Shown: piece by piece, positions 58,957-64,000 of the stretch
Numbering within the stretch: the first letter of the stretch is position 1
Layout of the letters: each line of letters starts with the position of its first letter
Assembly (NCBI GenBank): GCA_902764875.1
Contig: CACWXP010000006.1
Location: 62,001-126,000 of the forward strand
Direction of reading: 5' to 3'
DNA length: 64,000 nucleotides
Source: an uncultured Eubacteriales bacterium
GTDB taxonomy: Bacteria > Bacillota > Clostridia > Christensenellales > Aristaeellaceae
The notes under the pieces: model-generated
Database searches by the model: none
What the model was told of the DNA's origin: nothing
The model's input: only the letters and a program-made list of their open reading frames with translations
Made by a program: the position numbers and the translations under genes

Positions 58957-59625
58957 ATGGTTGATGACTGGCATAGCAACCTGAAACAGATAAAGACGAA
59001 AAAAGTACTTGAAAAGAATTTTATATCACAGCAGACTTTTCTTCCGACGCTGCTTCTTTCCGCTCCGGCGGGGGTGCTGGTGGATCTGTTTGACCGAAGA
59101 ATCCTGATGATGATCGGCGACGGATGTTCCGTCATCGGGATTGGCTATATCCTGATCTGTATGAATACCGGGGAAGCGGCACTCTGGCAAATCTGTGTCG
59201 GGATTTTTGTGAGTTCCTGTTTTTCGGCCCTTCTGGAACCCGCTTTCAAAGCAACGATTACGGATTTGCTGACGAAAGAGGAATACACAAAGGCAAACGG
59301 TCTGACCTCCCTGGCGAACTCCAGCCTGGACTACCTTGCAAGGATCAACATTCCGGATGAACTTCAGGGATGGGCCTGGGGCTTTATCGGCCTCCTGTCC
59401 CAACTGGGTTATATTCCGGCTTTTGCCTTTGCGTGAGTGTTGGCGGACCGGGCGGCAAGAACGATGAAACTGACTGTAGGACGGGGGTCTGCCCTGATCA
59501 TCGGCATATCTGGCATACTGTTGATCGCGGTGTCCGTGGTTTCTCTTTTATCCGGAAGGATCAGAAACCTGGAGAGCGGCGCTGAACTGGAAGCAAACCG
59601 AAAAGAACACAGTGAAACGCTGTAA
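58957..59625 (+). pseudogene. MFS transporter remnant with deletion and TGA
   Basis: The first part (from about 59030) reads TFLPTLLLSAPAGVLVDLFD and EPAFKATITDLLTKEEYTKA, the early helices of a major facilitator exporter. After ANGLTSLANSS it jumps to RINIPDELQGWAWGFIGLLS, which belongs near the C-terminal half, so the middle is deleted. TGA at 59434-59436 then interrupts the frame, which continues in register as VLADRAARTMKLTVGRGSAL through a last helix to 59625. The normal N-terminal helix is also missing. It is clearly decayed. Confidence 0.78.
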
Positions 59626-59651
59626 TGCGCATAAAAAAACCTATGCACGGA

Positions 59652-59680
59652 TTGACGAGTGACCTTTCGTTCACTATAAT
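59652..59680 (+). promoter_or_regulatory. Promoter within a large palindromic operator
   Basis: TTGACG (59652-59657) and TATAAT (59675-59680), 17-base spacer. The -10 lies in the centre of an inverted repeat (59659-59698), so binding there would block polymerase. The next complete gene is the GNAT fusion at 59772. Confidence 0.8.
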
Positions 59681-59698
59681 ATGTGATCGAGAGGTCAC
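59659..59698. promoter_or_regulatory. TetR-like palindromic operator
   Basis: GTGACCTTTCGTTCAC (59659-59674) and GTGATCGAGAGGTCAC (59683-59698) are inverted repeats matching at 14 of 16 positions around TATAATAT. Size and placement across the -10 fit a TetR-family operator. No TetR gene is present in the window. Confidence 0.6.
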
Positions 59699-59771
59699 CT
59701 ATTATGCTTTGGAGTTTATGATGTAAGGAGGCCCGAGATATTGCCTGGCGGTGAGAAAGGAATGATGACGA

Positions 59772-60701
59772 GTGATTATAGAAACGCAAAGGCTGCTGCT
59801 CCGGGAAATGAATACAGATGATTTTCAAGCACTGTTTCAGGTGCTCGGCGATCCGGAAACCATGTTGCATTATCCTTACACCTTTGACGGGCAGCATGTC
59901 AGGGATTGGATCGAACGGAACATGAATCGATACCGGAAGGACGGCTTTGGGCTTTGGGCCGTGTGCCTGAAGGATACCGAGGAGATGATCGGCGACTGCG
60001 GGCTGACACTGCAGAATATCAAAGGAGAAATACTACCAGAGATCGGCTTCCATATCCGCCGCGATTGTCAGCGGAAGGGTTATGCCAAAGAGGTGGCAAA
60101 GGCTGTCCGGGATTGGGCGTTCCGGAATACGGATTATCCTGCCTTGTACTCCTACTGCAAATACACCAATGAGCCTTCTTTCCGAACGGCGGAATCCATC
60201 GGGATGCGTTTTGCCTGCGAGTATCCGGATGAAATCAACGAGAAAACGCATGTATCCGTGATTACCAGAGAAGAATGGCTGAACGAACTTACAGAGAACA
60301 TGATCAGCTGGGCAGAAGATAAACTCGGCAGTAAGGAATACGCCGGCTGGTGCCTATCCTTCATCGAGGACGCGCTTGAGAAGAGCAACGGAATTGAGAT
60401 CTTCGGCGGGGATTCCGCGAAGGAGTCTGCTTTGCTTTATGCTGACGGAATGCGTCAGGACATACCGGAGCGAGGCGCGTTTGTCTTCTATGATTGCATC
60501 TGTCAGGGACCGGAAGGTCCGGTCAACTGGGGTCACTGCGGTATCAGCCTTGGAGACGGACAAGTGGTCCACGCCTGGGATCCGGTGCGAATCGACGATT
60601 ACCGAGAAATCGAAGCTATGACGGCGCTCTCCGGGGATCATCCAAAGTACATTGGATGGGTGCCAATGGAGCGGGTATTGAAACAGAAGGAGTATGACTG
60701 A
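59772..60701 (+). CDS. GNAT acetyltransferase fused to NlpC/P60-like domain
   Basis: A 309-residue fusion. Residues 1-165 are a RimJ/RimL-type acetyltransferase (IETQRLLLREMNTDDF, IRRDCQRKGYAKEVAKAV). Residues 185-300 resemble an NlpC/P60 papain-like fold: candidate nucleophile C194 in AGWCLSF and candidate His H255 in NWGHCGISLGDGQVVHAW. The start is GTG at 59772, with AAAGGA about 11 bases upstream. No signal peptide, so the second domain is intracellular, unlike typical cell-wall NlpC/P60 enzymes. It overlaps the next gene by 8 bases. Confidence 0.75.
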   Translation: MIIETQRLLLREMNTDDFQALFQVLGDPETMLHYPYTFDGQHVRDWIERNMNRYRKDGFGLWAVCLKDTEEMIGDCGLTLQNIKGEILPEIGFHIRRDCQRKGYAKEVAKAVRDWAFRNTDYPALYSYCKYTNEPSFRTAESIGMRFACEYPDEINEKTHVSVITREEWLNELTENMISWAEDKLGSKEYAGWCLSFIEDALEKSNGIEIFGGDSAKESALLYADGMRQDIPERGAFVFYDCICQGPEGPVNWGHCGISLGDGQVVHAWDPVRIDDYREIEAMTALSGDHPKYIGWVPMERVLKQKEYD

Positions 60702-61245
60702 AGGAGATAAGCAATACTTGGAAGTCAACATTGAAATCAAACCGGCGGACAGAAGTAATTTCACCGAGTTCTCTATGGATATGTTTGATCGGTTTCAGGA
60801 GGTCAGGAACGTTTACCGCATTGAAAACGGCATACTTGTTCTGAAGAATCATCCCTTTACCGAAACATGGTCTCCTGAACGAAAGAGGGAAAAAGCATCA
60901 GAGATTCTTTCGGGACAATACATCACTTATTGTGCGTTTGACGGCAATATGGTTGTCGGCGAAATTATGCTGAAGCCAGAACTGAACGAAAACCGTATGA
61001 TCATCGAGAGCTTTCACGTATCCCGAGATTGCAGAGGGCACGGAATCGGTCGGCGGATGATTGAAACTGTCACTGACTACGCAAAAAGCCGTGGAGCGAA
61101 GGCATTGTATGCTTCCTGCTGTTCGGCTAAAGAGACTATTGCGTTTTACATGGCGATGGGCTTCAGACCGAGTGCACATCCGATACCATCTTGTGTCAGA
61201 GATAAGCCTTTTGATATCCAGATGGAATGCCCAATCATCATTTGA
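60694..61245 (+). CDS. GNAT acetyltransferase
   Basis: A 183-residue GNAT. IESFHVSRDCRGHGIGRRMI is the acetyl-CoA loop and ASCCSAKETIAFYMAMGFRP the final part of the fold. GAAGGAG lies just before the ATG at 60694. It overlaps the fusion gene upstream, so the two acetyltransferases are cotranslated. Confidence 0.86.
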   Translation: MTEGDKQYLEVNIEIKPADRSNFTEFSMDMFDRFQEVRNVYRIENGILVLKNHPFTETWSPERKREKASEILSGQYITYCAFDGNMVVGEIMLKPELNENRMIIESFHVSRDCRGHGIGRRMIETVTDYAKSRGAKALYASCCSAKETIAFYMAMGFRPSAHPIPSCVRDKPFDIQMECPIII

Positions 61246-61330
61246 GCATAACTGGGATGCCTATACGGATGCAAAGACGGAATAATCAGCCAGCCGCCGA
61301 GTCCTCTTTGTATTTTGCTGCTGTATTCAC

Positions 61331-61359
61331 TTGTAAATTCGCATGTTTTTTGCTATAAT
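61331..61359 (+). promoter_or_regulatory. Promoter of the Phd remnant and deaminase
   Basis: TTGTAA (61331-61336) and TATAAT (61354-61359), 17-base spacer. The leader of about 45 bases ends in AAAGGAG. Confidence 0.78.
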
Positions 61360-61411
61360 CAATTCATGAATAATGGATAAACGGAAAGTCCTCCTGTGAA
61401 AGGAGTTTCTT

Positions 61412-61603
61412 CTGCCCGCAATCAAACCCATTTCAGATTTGCGCAACTATACTCAGGTTCTGAAGGAAGTGGACTCCGCCAGCCGTGTATACCTGACCCG
61501 TAATGGCCAGGGAGCATACGCCATCATGTCCATTGAAGAGTTGGATGAACTGGATCGGATCAAAGCAGCAAGCATGATCGTATGGATAATGAGAAGTACA
61601 TGA
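61412..61603 (+). pseudogene. Truncated Phd/YefM antitoxin with CTG start
   Basis: A 63-codon frame reads PAIKPISDLRNYTQVLKEVD then RVYLTRNGQGAYAIMSIEEL, the DNA-binding half of a Phd/YefM-family antitoxin. AAAGGAG (61399-61405) is 6 bases before CTG at 61412. An in-frame TGA at 61397 leaves no ATG, GTG or TTG start, so translation would need CTG or the start has mutated. The toxin-binding C-terminus is missing: after DELDRIKAAS the frame runs 10 unrelated codons into the deaminase gene. No toxin gene is present. Confidence 0.7.
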
Positions 61604-62097
61604 AGCATTGTTATGAACTTGCTGTCAACGCTGGAAAGAAAGGCTTTGATACTTTCGGCGCCATACTCGTCCATGACGGAGATATCCTTGAGGAAGCTGA
61701 AAACACGGCTGACTGGGGGAAAGGTATCTTCGGCCATGCAGAATTCAATCTGGTTCACAAATGCGCGAACCGCTATTCTGATACTGTTCTGAAGGAGTCC
61801 ACGCTGTATACCAGCTGTGCACCCTGCGAACGCTGCCTTTGCGCGATTGCATCCCTGGGTATCGAAAAGGCCATTTTCGGTGTATCCTATGAAGCGTTTT
61901 CAAAGCTTACGCCAAAGGATGCTGCACCGATTGACCGTGAGGGCTTGCTCAGAAAGCTCGGCATCCGGATGAAACTGACCGGGCCGGTTCTTGAAGAAGA
62001 AGGCATGCATGTGTTTGAATGGTGGGGTGGCGAATACCGCCCGCTGGAAGAACTGATTGCGGAAATGGCCGGGGTCAGGGCAAAAGCCGGGAATTGA
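61582..62097 (+). CDS. Nucleoside/cytidine deaminase-like protein
   Basis: A 171-residue zinc-dependent deaminase of the CDA/TadA fold. The zinc ligands and catalytic Glu are in GHAEF and APCERC. The N-terminus MDNEKYMKHCYELAVNAGKK is typical of guanine/cytosine-type nucleoside deaminases. The start overlaps the antitoxin remnant by 22 bases and has no clear ribosome site, so it may depend on translation reading in from upstream. Confidence 0.84.
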   Translation: MDNEKYMKHCYELAVNAGKKGFDTFGAILVHDGDILEEAENTADWGKGIFGHAEFNLVHKCANRYSDTVLKESTLYTSCAPCERCLCAIASLGIEKAIFGVSYEAFSKLTPKDAAPIDREGLLRKLGIRMKLTGPVLEEEGMHVFEWWGGEYRPLEELIAEMAGVRAKAGN

Positions 62098-62177
62098 AAG
62101 CGGATTGTTTAATAAACATGAGGTGAAGATGCTCATCGTGTTGTCCTGTACCCCAAAATGCAAAGGAGGATCTGACT

Positions 62178-62804
62178 GTGAAATATCCCTGGATCGATGA
62201 ATACCTGATGGCCAAACGCGGCGTTACAAAGGACCTGCAGGAGGAATGGAACTGGATCCGATACCATATCGGCGGGAAAATGTTTGCCGCTGTTCTTCTG
62301 GATGAACACAATCAGCCATATTATATCAATCTGAAACTGGAACCAATGGAAGGTGAACTGATGCGGCAGCAGTATCCGGATATCATCCCCGGATATTACA
62401 GCAACAAGCAGCACTGGAATTCCGTCAAGGCTGACGGCGAAATTCCGGATGATCTGGTGAAGCACTGGCTGGATCGTTCCTACGAACTGGTTCTGAAAGA
62501 CTTTTCGAAGCAGAAGCAGCGGGAGATTCTGGGACTGTCTGTCTGCGGGACGGACTGCTCCGCCTGTCCGCTTCACGGCAGCGTGTGCACCGGTTGCAAC
62601 GAAGCTTGCGGAAAGGTGTTTCATGCAGACGGAAAAGCCTGTCCGATCTATGCATGCTGTGCCAATCAGCACCGATTCACAAATTGCGCTTCCTGTGATA
62701 GAATTCCCTGTGAAATCTGGCAGGCAACCCACGATCCGTCCATGACGGACGAGCAGTTTCAGAAAAGCATCGAGGATCGGGTTTCTGCGTTGAAAAACTG
62801 CTGA
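62178..62804 (+). CDS. MmcQ/YjbR-like domain fused to DUF3795
   Basis: A 208-residue fusion. Residues 15-118 are an MmcQ/YjbR (CyaY-like) domain (HIGGKMFAAVLLDEHNQPYY, IIPGYYSNKQHWNSV). Residues 121-180 are a DUF3795 Cys-rich module (CGTDCSACPLHGSVCTGC, ACPIYACC, NCASCDRIPCEIW). Functions of both are unknown; the CyaY-like fold and Cys cluster could suit DNA or metal binding. The start is GTG at 62178 with AAAGGAGGA upstream. Confidence 0.82.
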   Translation: MKYPWIDEYLMAKRGVTKDLQEEWNWIRYHIGGKMFAAVLLDEHNQPYYINLKLEPMEGELMRQQYPDIIPGYYSNKQHWNSVKADGEIPDDLVKHWLDRSYELVLKDFSKQKQREILGLSVCGTDCSACPLHGSVCTGCNEACGKVFHADGKACPIYACCANQHRFTNCASCDRIPCEIWQATHDPSMTDEQFQKSIEDRVSALKNC

Positions 62805-62807
62805 GGA

Positions 62808-62897
62808 GTGACAGATGCAAAAGCGACAGGAATCGCATACTGCGGATTGTCCTGCAACCACTGTTTCCTGGCAGAATGGTACGAATTCCGGAGGTAA
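62808..62897 (+). pseudogene. DUF3795 N-terminal remnant
   Basis: A 29-codon frame from GTG at 62808 reads ATGIAYCGLSCNHCFLAEW and then YEFRR and a stop. It is the first Cys cluster of a DUF3795-type protein, cut off shortly after. It begins 3 bases after the MmcQ-DUF3795 gene stop and ends 25 bases before the HAD gene. Confidence 0.55.
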
Positions 62898-62922
62898 ACT
62901 GACGAAAATACAGGAGGACAGC

Positions 62923-63618
62923 ATGATTGATCTGCTGAAAAATAAAGAAGTCATTTTCTTTGATGTGGGCTATACGCTGGACATGCCTGCTTCCGGGGAT
63001 TGGATGTTTACTAACAGGTTTCTTGAACTGGCCGGTGAGAAACTGAATCAGCGAACTGAAACAGAAATTCAAATGGCTCGTGATGCCGGATTGCGTTACC
63101 TGGCACAGGATCATCTGATTCAGACTGTTGAAGCGGAAATCCAAAATTTCTTTGATTATTACTCCATTATTTCCGATCAGCTGAATCTCGGCCTGACGGA
63201 AGAAGAAAGAAACCAGATTGCACGGGACCGTGCCTGCAATATGGAAAACTATATTCCATATACCGGGATCAAAGAAGTATTGAGCACGCTCAGCAAAACG
63301 CATAAGCTCGGGATCATCTCCGATACCTGGCCGAGTATCGAGCCGCAGCTTGAGTATATCGGCGTATCACAATACCTGTCGTTCACTACGTTCAGTTGCT
63401 TTGTCGGTGTGTTCAAACCGGATAAGCGTATTTACCTGGATGCGCTGAACAAATGCGGCGTTCCCGCTGAGAAAACCGTCTTTATAGATGACGCGGTGCG
63501 CAATCTGGACGGCGCGGCGGCATTGGGCATTACGCCGATCCTGATCGCGGCTAATCCGGCGTCGGATGTGGAAACCAATTGTCTTAAAATACGTAATCTG
63601 AGGGAACTGATCCGTTAA
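62923..63618 (+). CDS. HAD-superfamily hydrolase
   Basis: A 231-residue haloacid-dehalogenase-type phosphatase. Motif I is FFDVGYTLD with both Asp residues, although the first is followed by Val-Gly rather than the common x-D-G-T. Motif II lies in LGIISDTWPS, the Lys in GVFKPDKRIY, and motif IV in VFIDDAVRNLDGAAALGI. A helical cap sits between motifs I and II. Substrate unknown. AGGAGG precedes the ATG at 62923. Confidence 0.87.
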   Translation: MIDLLKNKEVIFFDVGYTLDMPASGDWMFTNRFLELAGEKLNQRTETEIQMARDAGLRYLAQDHLIQTVEAEIQNFFDYYSIISDQLNLGLTEEERNQIARDRACNMENYIPYTGIKEVLSTLSKTHKLGIISDTWPSIEPQLEYIGVSQYLSFTTFSCFVGVFKPDKRIYLDALNKCGVPAEKTVFIDDAVRNLDGAAALGITPILIAANPASDVETNCLKIRNLRELIR

Positions 63619-63645
63619 TGACGGAAGCTATGGAGGTCAAAAATC

Positions 63646-64000
63646 ATGGTTTATAATGATACGGAAATCTTACTGAAGGATGGCAGGAAGGCGCTTTTCC
63701 GGAGTCCATGTGAAGACGACGCCGAAGAAATGCTCCGGTTTATCACGAAAGCATCCGGAGAAACAGATTTCCTTCTGAAATATCCGGAGGAATACTCCGA
63801 TTTCACCCTTGAACAGGAAAAGGAATTTCTCCGGGGGAACCATGACAATCCGAACGGAATGATGATTGCCTGTCTTGTGGACAGAAAAATCGCCGGGAAC
63901 TGCCAGATTGCATTCCATACAGGCATGAAAGAATGCCACAGGGCTTCTGTAGCAATCGCCCTTCTGCAGGATTACTGGAATCTCGGAATTGGGACAAGAA
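63646..64000 (+). CDS. GNAT acetyltransferase, partial at window end
   Basis: The frame from ATG 63646 runs off the window with 118 codons visible. KALFRSPCEDDAEEMLRFIT, KEFLRGNHDNPNGMMIACLV and the beginning of the acetyl-CoA loop (LQDYWNLGIGTR) identify a GNAT. TGGAGGTC precedes the start. It is the last of about thirteen GNAT genes in the window. Confidence 0.82.
   Translation, partial: MVYNDTEILLKDGRKALFRSPCEDDAEEMLRFITKASGETDFLLKYPEEYSDFTLEQEKEFLRGNHDNPNGMMIACLVDRKIAGNCQIAFHTGMKECHRASVAIALLQDYWNLGIGTR

Overview
The window looks like a chromosomal segment of a low-to-mid GC Gram-positive anaerobe of the class Clostridia. The evidence is the Bacillota-style division cluster, sigma-A-like promoters with strong AGGAGG ribosome sites, a butyrate kinase, VanZ, YlmH and DUF3793 families, and MurE with the DNPR motif typical of meso-diaminopimelate peptidoglycan. 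A gut or rumen member near Christensenellales/Aristaeellaceae would fit, but that placement is inference. No rRNA, tRNA, CRISPR array, transposase or phage gene was seen.

Layout: 0.1-1.3 kb, zinc-ribbon protein and metallophosphoesterase. 1.3-10.6 kb, a stripped division and cell-wall cluster (mraZ, ftsL-like, murE, mraY, murD, ftsQ, then ftsA-ftsZ from its own promoter, ended by a strong terminator). 10.7-12.9 kb, an ECF sigma factor, its zinc-finger anti-sigma and a DUF4097 protein behind an ECF-type promoter. 13.1-16.7 kb, aquaporin and a leftward operon (CDF cation exporter, phosphoesterase, M48-type peptidase, YedK/HMCES). 16.9-23.0 kb, ABC exporter, butyrate kinase, acetyltransferases, an HTH-desulfoferrodoxin fusion and a secreted GH3 enzyme. 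23.3-26.5 kb, a VanZ-carboxypeptidase fusion and a beta-CASP nuclease. 26.7-34.2 kb, a BMP-type nucleoside importer with guanine deaminase, interrupted by a GH3/DUF218 chimera, then ylmH at 34.2-35.0 kb.

35.0-42.6 kb is a one-strand array of small accessory genes, mostly GNAT acetyltransferases, with MsrA, HD, DUF3795, YoaP and two visibly rearranged genes. 42.6-45.2 kb is a leftward group with a DUF3795-Nudix-kinase triple fusion and an amber-interrupted hydrolase. 45.5-51.4 kb has a cysteine synthase and three secreted or membrane proteins, the last a histidine acid phosphatase. 51.5-56 kb is scarred: a TGA-interrupted gene, a histone-H1-like repeat protein, and an island with DtxR-like operators, DUF3793 and a 3'-truncated DtxR regulator inserted between two fragments of an ABC exporter. 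56-64 kb has a GH127 arabinofuranosidase, a proline-rich secreted protein, an MFS pseudogene next to an orphan palindromic operator, more GNATs (one fused to an NlpC/P60-like domain), a truncated Phd antitoxin, a deaminase, DUF3795 genes, a HAD phosphatase and a partial GNAT at the edge.

The left 35 kb holds mostly ordinary housekeeping genes. The right half is a fast-turnover accessory region full of chimeras, truncations and single-base knock-outs. Its most system-like content is the metal-regulated island at 53.7-55.7 kb and the repeated use of Cys-rich DUF3795 modules beside GNAT, Nudix and kinase domains.
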